Of a stretch of DNA of 64,000 nucleotides, positions 17,999 through 24,685 are shown one piece after another. Where the stretch lies: positions 101,187 to 165,186 of the forward strand of contig CAMAVM010000001.1 of the NCBI GenBank assembly GCA_945861705.1. Direction: 5' to 3'. The position numbers were made by a program, and so were the translations under genes. Within the stretch, counting starts at the first letter, position 1, and each line of letters begins with the position of its first letter. The notes below the pieces were generated by a model that did not search any database, was not told the origin of the DNA, and saw only the letters and a list, made by a program, of their open reading frames with translations. The stretch comes from Methylomagnum ishizawai (GTDB lineage: Bacteria; Pseudomonadota; Gammaproteobacteria; Methylococcales; Methylomonadaceae).

Positions 17999-18497
17999 AT
18001 GGGTATGTTTACGCACCAAGTGGTGCATGGAATACACCCTACACGACTATTCCTCTCCACAACCTTGCGGATTAAGCATTTTCCAAAACTAAATTCATTT
18101 TGTATGTTTTTAGTAAAACCGAATCAGTTATCAAGCAAGCATTTTTTAGACTACCGTGCCGGACGGGGCATGTTGCCCCGTCCACATAGTTTTAATGTGC
18201 TTCAATATTGTAAACATCAATAAAACGTAAGTGACGGGGTAGCATACCCCGTCACTCCCAAAGTAGGGTGCGTTTTACGCACCAATGGTGCATGGAATGC
18301 ACCCTACACGACTATTCCGCTCCACAACCTTGCGGATTAAGCATTTTCCAAAACTAAATTCATTTTGTATGTTTTTAATGAAACTACCGTGCCGGACGGG
18401 GCATGTTGCCCCGTCCACATAGTTTTTTAATGTGCTTCAATATTGTAAACATCAATAAAACGTAAGTGACGGGGTAACATACCCCGTCACGCCCAAA
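17999..18497. repeat. Imperfect tandem duplication of a hairpin-rich unit (two copies, about 262 and 235 bp)
   Basis: Copy 1 (about 17999-18260) and copy 2 (18263-18497) are nearly identical over most of their length. Copy 1 carries about 30 extra bases around 18112-18150. Each copy has three inverted repeats in the same order: a GTAGGGTGC/GCACCCTAC element (decayed in copy 1; 18263-18307 in copy 2), GGACGGGGC/GCCCCGTCC (18161-18183; 18394-18416), and GTGACGGGGT/ACCCCGTCAC (18231-18255; 18466-18490). No coding potential is convincing here. The block fills the gap between the antitoxin and the TIR gene. Confidence 0.85.
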
Positions 18498-18587
18498 ATA
18501 AAGAACGGTGGGTTAAAATTTTAATAACTTTTTTTAATTTAGTGACGTTCACACTATTTGGAAATAATTCACCTAATGAAGTGCAAT

Positions 18588-19346
18588 TTAGCTGATGTTA
18601 CTTAACCTTTTAATTGACTTAACAAGCTCTTCTAATGCGTTGTCATAACCATTTATAAAATTAGCATATTTTTTATGTTTCAATAACCTAGGAATTTCAC
18701 AGTCCTCAATCAATATTGGTAACAAATGAATTTTCCCGTTCTGTAATTCTTCCCAATACTTTGCTTGCCATTCGTTTTCTACCCATTTTGATTGCACTGA
18801 TTTTTCAGACAAAATTAGTGCCAAAAATTGACAGTTTTCAATACCCTCTGCAACTTTAGTCGGAATTGATTCTCCAATGTCAATTTCCCACTCATCAAGC
18901 CAAACAGAAATTCCATAGTGTTTTAAATCAACAGCTAAAGATTTAACAAAATTTTTGTCATCAGAAGAATGAGATAGAAATACATTTATTTCGTTTTGTT
19001 CATGTTTAAACATCGCATCAAACATCCTGTCACTAAGCAAACTATGGATATAATTAATTTCTTCTAAATATGTAATTTTCTTGGTGTCAGAAATATGTTT
19101 ATTATTTTCGCTTTTAAGATAAATTACTCTCCATAGATAATCTATACGCTTGAGAAGATTATGGCTATTAATAGCCTCTAAACAATCAAACGAAATAACA
19201 TCATGATTATATGTGAGTAGAGGATGTCCGAATATGACAACGGCTTTTTCAATCTTCTTTTCGGTATGAAGATCATCAAAATAACCTATACGACCTTTAT
19301 GCTTACCATTTTTTATATAAACAGGGCCAAAACCTAAAGATGTCAT
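18588..19346 (-). CDS. TIR-domain protein, candidate NAD-consuming defence effector
   Basis: Protein of 252 aa. The C-terminal TIR domain (about 119-250) has the box-1 strand INVFLSHSSDDKNFV (120-134), WLDEWEIDIGES (149-160, BB-loop region) and SKWVENEW (187-194). Glu192, four residues after Trp188, sits at the position of the catalytic Glu of NADase TIRs. The N-terminal region (about 1-75), with GRIGYFDD and KAVVIFGHPLL, looks like a small beta-rich domain, and a helical linker follows. The gene is A+T-rich compared with its neighbours and starts 17 bp after the nusB stop. TIR proteins often act in anti-phage defence, but a defence role here is inferred. Confidence 0.85.
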   Translation of the reverse strand: MTSLGFGPVYIKNGKHKGRIGYFDDLHTEKKIEKAVVIFGHPLLTYNHDVISFDCLEAINSHNLLKRIDYLWRVIYLKSENNKHISDTKKITYLEEINYIHSLLSDRMFDAMFKHEQNEINVFLSHSSDDKNFVKSLAVDLKHYGISVWLDEWEIDIGESIPTKVAEGIENCQFLALILSEKSVQSKWVENEWQAKYWEELQNGKIHLLPILIEDCEIPRLLKHKKYANFINGYDNALEELVKSIKRLSNIS

Positions 19347-19363
19347 ATGGTGTTATGTGAAAG

Positions 19364-19801
19364 CTACGTATTTGATGACCGAGACGTTATCTCTATTGTC
19401 CTTTTCTCCTGCGCCACCTTATCCAAAATCCCGTTCACGTAACGATGGCTGCCATCCGCCCCAAAGTATTTGGCAAGGTTGATGCTTTCATTCAGGACGA
19501 CGCGGTACGGCATTTCGGGACGGTGCATTAATTCATAAGCCCCCAACCGCAATATCGCCCGTTCAACGGGATCAATAACGTCAACAGGGCGGTCAACAAA
19601 TTCACTGAGGACTTCGTCGATGGTGTCCACGCATTGGGGGATGCCGTGAAACAGCTCTTTGAAGTAGCTTTTTTGTACGCCTTTTAAACGACCATCTTCC
19701 TCAAATTGTAATTCAATGCTGATAAGGCTTTGCCCGGTCATCTGCCATTGGTAGAGCGCTTGCACGACGGCTTTACGTGCGTTGGTTTTGGTTTGGCTCA
19801 T
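19364..19801 (-). CDS. nusB: Transcription antitermination factor NusB
   Basis: RNA-binding protein that, with NusE (S10), binds boxA to form antitermination complexes on rRNA operons, 145 aa. Family features are [16 protein letters not shown] at the N-terminus, a mid-section [20 protein letters not shown], and [17 protein letters not shown] with the conserved ESINLAK. The C-terminus [11 protein letters not shown] followed by a short extra tail is slightly longer than usual. It overlaps ribH by 4 bp. Its usual downstream partner thiL is displaced by about 2 kb of inserted DNA. Confidence 0.96.
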   Translation of the reverse strand: MSQTKTNARKAVVQALYQWQMTGQSLISIELQFEEDGRLKGVQKSYFKELFHGIPQCVDTIDEVLSEFVDRPVDVIDPVERAILRLGAYELMHRPEMPYRVVLNESINLAKYFGADGSHRYVNGILDKVAQEKRTIEITSRSSNT

Positions 19802-20277
19802 TGTTTGGCTAAGTTTTCCAGCAGGCTCATCATTTCTATCGCAGACATAGCTGCTTCCGCGCCCTTGTTGCCCGCTTTCGTGCCAGCGCGTTCGATGGCT
19901 TGTTCAATGGTATCGACGGTCAGTACACCAAAGCTTACCGGTATATCATATTGCATAGCAACGGTAGCTATTCCCTTAACGCATTCGCCAGCGACATATT
20001 CAAAATGTGGCGTACCGCCACGTATTACCGCACCAACGGCTATGATGGCATCGTATTTTTTGCTCGCGGCAACGCGTTGCACGACCAATGGCAATTCAAA
20101 CGCACCTGGGGCTTTAACGACGTGGATGTTCGCCCGGTCTGCGCCGTGACGGACTAAGGTATCAATCGCACCAGCTTGTAGCTGTTCGACGATAAAGCTG
20201 TTAAACCGTGATGCGACGATGCACAAGGTGCGACCTTGGGCGGATAGGTTTCCTTCGATGGTTGTTATTGCGGACAT
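19798..20277 (-). CDS. ribH: 6,7-dimethyl-8-ribityllumazine synthase (RibH)
   Basis: Condenses 5-amino-6-ribitylaminouracil with 3,4-dihydroxy-2-butanone 4-phosphate to form lumazine, the penultimate riboflavin step, 159 aa. Recognisable stretches are [51 protein letters not shown] with the substrate-binding residues, and [20 protein letters not shown] with the conserved GNKG following. It assembles as a large hollow oligomer in other bacteria. It overlaps nusB by 4 bp. Confidence 0.97.
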   Translation of the reverse strand: MSAITTIEGNLSAQGRTLCIVASRFNSFIVEQLQAGAIDTLVRHGADRANIHVVKAPGAFELPLVVQRVAASKKYDAIIAVGAVIRGGTPHFEYVAGECVKGIATVAMQYDIPVSFGVLTVDTIEQAIERAGTKAGNKGAEAAMSAIEMMSLLENLAKQ

Positions 20278-20310
20278 TGTGTTTCTCTGTTTGGTTTAAA
20301 ATTCACAAAT

Positions 20311-20400
20311 CTCCTTCTCCCTCTGGGAGAAGGTTGGGATGAGGGTTTTAAAAATTACGTTTTATTCCCCTCACCCTAGCCCTCTCCCGTGGGGAGAGGG
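20311..20400. repeat. Inverted pair of CCCTCTCC-type intergenic repeats
   Basis: Between ribB and ribH two similar hairpin-forming sequences face each other. One (20311-20345) contains CTCCTTCTCCCTCTGGGAG and the other (20367-20400) contains CCTCTCCCGTGGGGAGAGGG. A related hairpin occurs at 60283-60303. Such sequences are common dispersed repeats in proteobacterial genomes and can act as RNA stability or termination elements. Here they separate two cotranscribed riboflavin genes. Confidence 0.7.
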
Positions 20401-20407
20401 AATTTCT

Positions 20408-21538
20408 TTATTTACTTATCTCACTGCCTTCCCACGCCTCACAGCTCACATGCTCCGTCACTTCCAGGTCAAATCCTGCAAGGCCGACGTATTTTTTCTG
20501 TGCGCCTAATACCTTCAATTTATGTACGCCAAGGTCAGATAAGATTCGCGCACCCGTCCCCGTCATGCGCCAGTCGGGTGGCTGTGATTCAGGTATCGCT
20601 ACACCATTGTCTTCAAGCTGATAGCGGTGGATTAACTCCACGAGGTTTTTGTTACTTTCATTTTGCCGGATGACAACCAACACGCCACGACCTTCTTTGG
20701 CTATTTTCTGCATGGCGATACGCATCGGGATACTGCGGTCAGTGCGTTTGGATGAAAACACGTCATCCAATAAATTCCGAGCATGAACCCTAACCAAAAC
20801 AGGTTCACCGTCAGATACTTGCCCCATGACCAATGCCAAGTGCAGGTTATTATCGTTCCTGTCCTGATAAGCATAGAGTCGAAAATCCCCGAACTCAGTC
20901 GGGAAAGCGCATTCGCTGATGCGTTCCAGGGTGTTTTCATGCTGGATGCGGTAATGGATCAGGTCGGAGATTGTACCGATTTTGAGGTTATGATGCTGGG
21001 CAAATGTCTCCAAATCCGGCTTTCTCGCCATCGAACCGTCTTCGTTAAGGATTTCGACGATAACTGCGGCAGGTTCAACGCCTGCCAATCTTGCCAAGTC
21101 GCAACCCGCTTCGGTATGCCCTGCTCGATTCAACACGCCGCCAGATTTCGCCATCAGCGGGAAGATATGTCCCGGCTGGATCAGGTCTTCCGGCTTGGCA
21201 TCTGTCGCCACGGCACATTGCACAGTGCGGGCGCGGTCGGCAGCGGAAATGCCTGTGGTCACGCCCGTTGCGGCTTCAATCGAAACGGTGAAATTGGTCG
21301 AGTGCGTGGTTTTGTTTTCATTAATCATCAACGGCAAACGCAACTGCTGGCAACGCTCACTGGTCAAGGTCAGGCAAATCAAACCACGACCATACCGCGC
21401 CATAAAGTTAATATCTTCTGGGCGCGTAAAAGCAGCCGCCATAACCAGATCGCCTTCATTTTCACGGTCTTCATCATCCATAATGATGACCATTTTACCT
21501 TGACGTAAGTCTTCTATGATTTCTTCGATGGTGTTCAT
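20408..21538 (-). CDS. ribB: 3,4-dihydroxy-2-butanone 4-phosphate synthase with degenerate GTP cyclohydrolase II-like domain (RibBX type)
   Basis: 376 aa. The N-terminal domain (about 1-200) is RibB: it converts ribulose 5-phosphate to 3,4-dihydroxy-2-butanone 4-phosphate. Its acidic motif DDEDRENEGDL is at 21-31 and RAGHTEAGCDLARLAG follows later. The C-terminal part has the RibA fold length, but the GTP cyclohydrolase II zinc site is gone. Where active enzymes have GDxFGS followed by RCDCG, this protein reads LLDDVFSSKRTDRS with no cysteines. This matches the proteobacterial RibBX form, in which the second domain is not an active cyclohydrolase. A separate ribA would be needed elsewhere. 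It lies 14 bp after ribE. Confidence 0.93.
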   Translation of the reverse strand: MNTIEEIIEDLRQGKMVIIMDDEDRENEGDLVMAAAFTRPEDINFMARYGRGLICLTLTSERCQQLRLPLMINENKTTHSTNFTVSIEAATGVTTGISAADRARTVQCAVATDAKPEDLIQPGHIFPLMAKSGGVLNRAGHTEAGCDLARLAGVEPAAVIVEILNEDGSMARKPDLETFAQHHNLKIGTISDLIHYRIQHENTLERISECAFPTEFGDFRLYAYQDRNDNNLHLALVMGQVSDGEPVLVRVHARNLLDDVFSSKRTDRSIPMRIAMQKIAKEGRGVLVVIRQNESNKNLVELIHRYQLEDNGVAIPESQPPDWRMTGTGARILSDLGVHKLKVLGAQKKYVGLAGFDLEVTEHVSCEAWEGSEISK

Positions 21539-21552
21539 TTATGTCTATGTAA

Positions 21553-22209
21553 TTAACGGAGGAAGCCGTTTTCTTGTAAAAAAGCTTCAGTAATTGCAGT
21601 TTTTGGTTTGGCGGCGGCATCGCCCTGAAGCAGTCGTTCCAAATACCTCGCCAATAAATCGACCTCAAGATTGACTTGACCACCTACTTTTATATCCGCA
21701 AGAGTCGTTTCCTTAAGCGTATGGGGCACGATGTTAACACTAAATAAAGCGCCATTCACGGTATTGACAGTCAGGCTAATGCCATTGATGGTAATAGAGC
21801 CTTTTTCGGCGATATATTTTGCCAATTCATCTGGTGCTTTGAACGACAACCGCCAGGAACGGGCATCCGGCTTAAGCTCAACCAGCTCACCGATGCCGTC
21901 CACATGCCCGCTAACGATATGCCCACCCATGCGGGTTGTGGGTGTTAAGGCCAGTTCCAGATTGACGGGTGTACCGACCACGGCATGTTTCAAGGTCGAT
22001 CTGGATAAGGTTTCGTTGGACACATCCGAGCAGAAGTGCTGCTTGCCGAGTTCAATTGCGGTCAAGCACACACCGTTGACGGCTATGCTGTCGCCTAGTT
22101 GCGTGTCAGATAGCGATAACTTGCCGGTATTGATGGTTAAGCGGCAGTCGCCGCCTTTGGGTTCGATGGCGGTTATATTGCCGATTGCGGTGATGATTCC
22201 TGTGAACAT
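21553..22209 (-). CDS. ribE: Riboflavin synthase alpha chain (RibE/RibC)
   Basis: Dismutates two molecules of 6,7-dimethyl-8-ribityllumazine to riboflavin, 218 aa. It starts with the invariant MFTGIITAIG and has two similar lumazine-binding barrels. The first contains GDSIAVNGVCLT and the second GSITINGISLTVN. MGGHIVSGHVDG marks the linker region. The C-terminus forms the trimer helix. It follows the small membrane-protein gene by 18 bp within the rib operon. Confidence 0.97.
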   Translation of the reverse strand: MFTGIITAIGNITAIEPKGGDCRLTINTGKLSLSDTQLGDSIAVNGVCLTAIELGKQHFCSDVSNETLSRSTLKHAVVGTPVNLELALTPTTRMGGHIVSGHVDGIGELVELKPDARSWRLSFKAPDELAKYIAEKGSITINGISLTVNTVNGALFSVNIVPHTLKETTLADIKVGGQVNLEVDLLARYLERLLQGDAAAKPKTAITEAFLQENGFLR

Positions 22210-22227
22210 GGTAACTTATTGTTTATT

Positions 22228-22566
22228 TTATATTTGCTGATTTTCATCAAGGCGATCATAAATATCCAGAGCCATTTTTCTTGACCATGCCGAAAACAGA
22301 AGTGCCGCAAAATAAAATATTAGAAAAAATAATACGCTAAATGGATGAGAATGAAGTCTCTCAGCTAACCCCATATAAGTAAACGAATCAGCATTTACGC
22401 TTAAATCGAAACTTGCTTTTAGCATTTCAGTTAAGGGAACTACAAGAACACCTACTATTACTGCTGTAAAAACATTTGTAGAGACATTCATAAATTGTTC
22501 AGCTCGTTTCTCCTGAGCTTTTTCAGAGTACTTTTTAGGTTCTTTATTTTTTAAAAAACTTATCAT
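22228..22566 (-). CDS. Small two-helix membrane protein inserted in the rib operon
   Basis: Protein of 112 aa with a charged N-terminus rich in Lys and Glu (KNKEPKKYSEKAQEKRAEQF). Two hydrophobic helices follow, about 29-49 (VFTAVIVGVLVVPLTEML) and about 77-95 (SVLFFLIFYFAALLFSAW), then a short acidic tail. The start codon overlaps the end of ribD by 4 bp, so the frame is almost certainly translated. No family was recognised. The region is A+T-richer than ribD and ribE, and other gammaproteobacterial rib operons lack a gene here, so it looks like a recent addition. Confidence 0.7.
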   Translation of the reverse strand: MISFLKNKEPKKYSEKAQEKRAEQFMNVSTNVFTAVIVGVLVVPLTEMLKASFDLSVNADSFTYMGLAERLHSHPFSVLFFLIFYFAALLFSAWSRKMALDIYDRLDENQQI

Positions 22567-23690
22567 CGCAATGCTCCTATAATTTTTATATCTTGCCCCA
22601 CCCGCCTAACATCTTTAAATTTCATTTCCTTACTACCAGACAATTTATCCAAACCTGGCAAATGAAATAACCCTCTCCCTTGGTCGCCTAGAATTTTCGC
22701 TGCCATATAAATAACCCATTCATCCATCAAATTTTCAGCCAATAACGCGCCATTCAGCACCGCGCCTGCTTCGACTAAAACTTCATTGATTTCCTGTCCA
22801 GCCAAAAATTTCATGACTTCGGCAAGGTCAAGTCGGCCTTGTTTTTCAGGCAATTGATAAACCTCAGCACCCACATTTTGTAATTTTTGGAGTTTGTCTT
22901 TATGTCCTTCGACAAGCTCAGGACAAACGGCATTCGATTGTTTACACGTTAAGATTATCGTCCGCCCCGTTAATCCCAGCATCTTGGCATTCGTCGGAAT
23001 TTGCAAGTGGGAATCCAGCACCACCCGAATCGGTTGTACGACTTCTTTATCTATCCGCGCCGTTAAGGACGGGTCATCTGCGAGTACGGTATTGATGCCG
23101 GTCAGGATCGCCGAGCTTTCCGCCCGTAAGCGATGCACATCCGCCCTGGCTTCCGGCGAAGTAATCCATTGGCTTTCGCCGGATGCCATCGCGGTACGCC
23201 CGTCCAGGCTCATCGCCAGTTTGCTACGGACAAACGGGCGGTTTTCGGTCATCCGCATGATAAAACCACGGTTTAATACACGAGCATCTTCTTCCAGCAC
23301 ACCGCAACTTACCTCAATACCTGCGGCTTTAAGGCAAGCAAAGCCATTTCCAGAAACCTTTGGATTAGGGTCTTGCATGGCGGCAACCACACGTTTAATG
23401 CCTGCTTTGACCAGCGTTTCACAACACGGCGGTGTTCGTCCGTGATGGCTGCAAGGTTCTAAGGTGACATAAGCTGTCGCGCCATTTGTGTCTTCGGTTG
23501 TATTGTTTAGCGCTTCAACTTCGGCATGAGGCAGACCCGCTTGTTTATGCCAACCTTCGCCAATTATCCTGCCATCTTTGACCAAGACACAGCCAACACG
23601 GGGGTTTGGGTCTGTGGTATATAAACCTTTCTTTGCTAGATAGATTGCCCTTGCCATGTAAAAAGCATCTAGTTGATCTTGGGCTGGCAT
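22563..23690 (-). CDS. ribD: Bifunctional riboflavin deaminase/reductase RibD
   Basis: Deaminates the pyrimidine intermediate made by GTP cyclohydrolase II, then reduces its ribosyl side chain. It is 375 aa from the ATG at 23690, which lies just past the nrdR stop codon; an upstream in-frame start (23714) would overlap nrdR. The deaminase zinc site is HAEVEAL (His55) with PC at 79-80 and GRTPPCC (Cys89). The reductase domain contains RSKLAMSLDGRTAMASGES. A PELVEG insertion within the reductase domain is encoded by a palindromic repeat (22903-22925). Confidence 0.95.
   Translation of the reverse strand: MPAQDQLDAFYMARAIYLAKKGLYTTDPNPRVGCVLVKDGRIIGEGWHKQAGLPHAEVEALNNTTEDTNGATAYVTLEPCSHHGRTPPCCETLVKAGIKRVVAAMQDPNPKVSGNGFACLKAAGIEVSCGVLEEDARVLNRGFIMRMTENRPFVRSKLAMSLDGRTAMASGESQWITSPEARADVHRLRAESSAILTGINTVLADDPSLTARIDKEVVQPIRVVLDSHLQIPTNAKMLGLTGRTIILTCKQSNAVCPELVEGHKDKLQKLQNVGAEVYQLPEKQGRLDLAEVMKFLAGQEINEVLVEAGAVLNGALLAENLMDEWVIYMAAKILGDQGRGLFHLPGLDKLSGSKEMKFKDVRRVGQDIKIIGALR
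22903..22925. repeat. Palindromic repeat inserted in frame within ribD
   Basis: The sequence CCTTCGACAAGCTCAGG with flanking TGT/ACA arms forms an imperfect palindrome. On the ribD strand it is read as the hexapeptide PELVEG, a well-known product of dispersed palindromic elements that have entered coding genes in many bacteria. It lies in the reductase domain and keeps the frame open. Confidence 0.7.
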
Positions 23691-23691
23691 G

Positions 23692-24144
23692 TTATTTCTT
23701 TTGCAGACCTTCAATCATATCAGTGAATTCGCTGACATCTTGAAAACTACGATACACGGAAGCAAAGCGCACAAACGCGACATGATCCAGCAGGTTCAAT
23801 TCCCGCATCACTTTTTCACCGAGTTCTTGCGTTGTCACTTCCCGCTCGCCGCTGGTCAGCAATTCTTTGTTGATCCGGTTGACGGCGGCTTCAATGTCAT
23901 CACTGCCAACGGGCCGTTTTTCCAACGCCCTTAACATACCAGAACGCAGCTTGTTTTCATCAAATGGCTCGCGGATGCCATTGCGCTTGACGACGCGCGG
24001 CAAGGTCAGTTCTGCAGTTTCAAAGGTGGTGAAACGTTCCTTACAGGCGATACACTCGCGCCGCCGCCGAACGTGGTCGCCCTCGTTAGCCAATCGGGAA
24101 TCAATCACCCGCGTATCTTGGGTGGCGCAAAATGGACATCTCAT
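23692..24144 (-). CDS. nrdR: Transcriptional repressor NrdR
   Basis: Zinc-ribbon and ATP-cone repressor of ribonucleotide reductase operons, 150 aa. The N-terminal zinc ribbon has cysteine pairs CPFC (3-6) and CIAC (31-34) with the basic stretch VRRRREC between them. The ATP-cone region contains [20 protein letters not shown] and ends [14 protein letters not shown]. It heads the nrdR-ribD operon. NrdR boxes would be at distant nrd genes that are not in the window. Confidence 0.97.
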   Translation of the reverse strand: MRCPFCATQDTRVIDSRLANEGDHVRRRRECIACKERFTTFETAELTLPRVVKRNGIREPFDENKLRSGMLRALEKRPVGSDDIEAAVNRINKELLTSGEREVTTQELGEKVMRELNLLDHVAFVRFASVYRSFQDVSEFTDMIEGLQKK

Positions 24145-24299
24145 TGTTGAACCAACTTTATATTTGAACGTCTAGGGAATAACTGAAAAATCATGCGCTT
24201 ATTATCCCATACTATTGGTGTCCCTAGCACTGTGCCGAATTGAGTAAGTTCTGGATTATCTATAAAATAACGACATTTTAGTGTTTAACAAACCAGCTT

Positions 24300-24569
24300 A
24301 TGACCGAAATCATCATCTACACCACCAAAATCTGCCCTTATTGCATCATGGCAAAGCGTTTGCTAGCCCAGAAAGGGGTAAAGTACACGGAAATCAATGT
24401 CGATGAAGAAGCTGGATTACGAGAAGAGATGATGGCAAAAACCAAACGCCGCACCGTACCGCAAATCTACATCGGCGATTTTCATGTGGGCGGTTTTGAT
24501 GAGCTTTTTGCGTTGGAGCGGAGTCAAAAACTGAATGATCTGCTGTCTGATGCGGAAATAGCTGTTTGA
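24300..24569 (+). CDS. grxC: Glutaredoxin 3 (GrxC)
   Basis: Small thiol-disulfide oxidoreductase that uses glutathione to reduce disulfides and protein-glutathione mixed disulfides, 89 aa. The redox-active site is CPYC (12-15). The glutathione-binding TVPQIYIGDFHVGGFDEL contains the conserved cis-Pro and GGF(C/D)D motif. Single gene on the plus strand between nrdR and the EAL gene. Confidence 0.95.
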   Translation: MTEIIIYTTKICPYCIMAKRLLAQKGVKYTEINVDEEAGLREEMMAKTKRRTVPQIYIGDFHVGGFDELFALERSQKLNDLLSDAEIAV

Positions 24570-24685
24570 GAATTCAAGAAAGATTACAAATTTTTATTTT
24601 TTCTTCGCCGTAATCAGAATTCTGCAAACGTTAATTCAACTTCCTCTAAGTTTGTCGAAGGATTTATACAAAGATTCTCAAGCTA

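Noticed and set aside
17837..18223. Open frame on the plus strand overlapping the antitoxin and the repeat region
   Set aside because: It lies antisense to the antitoxin gene and runs through the hairpin repeats; composition and lack of a start signal mark it as chance.
17999..18497. Possible CRISPR array because of direct repeats
   Set aside because: Only two long imperfect copies exist, with internal hairpins and no spacers or cas genes.
20278..20407. FMN riboswitch upstream of riboflavin genes
   Set aside because: The conserved RFN core was not found here or upstream of nrdR-ribD; only dispersed hairpin repeats are present.
20783..21508. A 241-codon frame antisense to ribB
   Set aside because: Fully inside the ribB gene on the other strand, with no recognisable protein features.
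24641..24663. Possible second, decayed copy of the ribD palindrome downstream of grxC
   Set aside because: Only TTGTCGAAGGA is shared; the other arm does not match well enough to call a copy.
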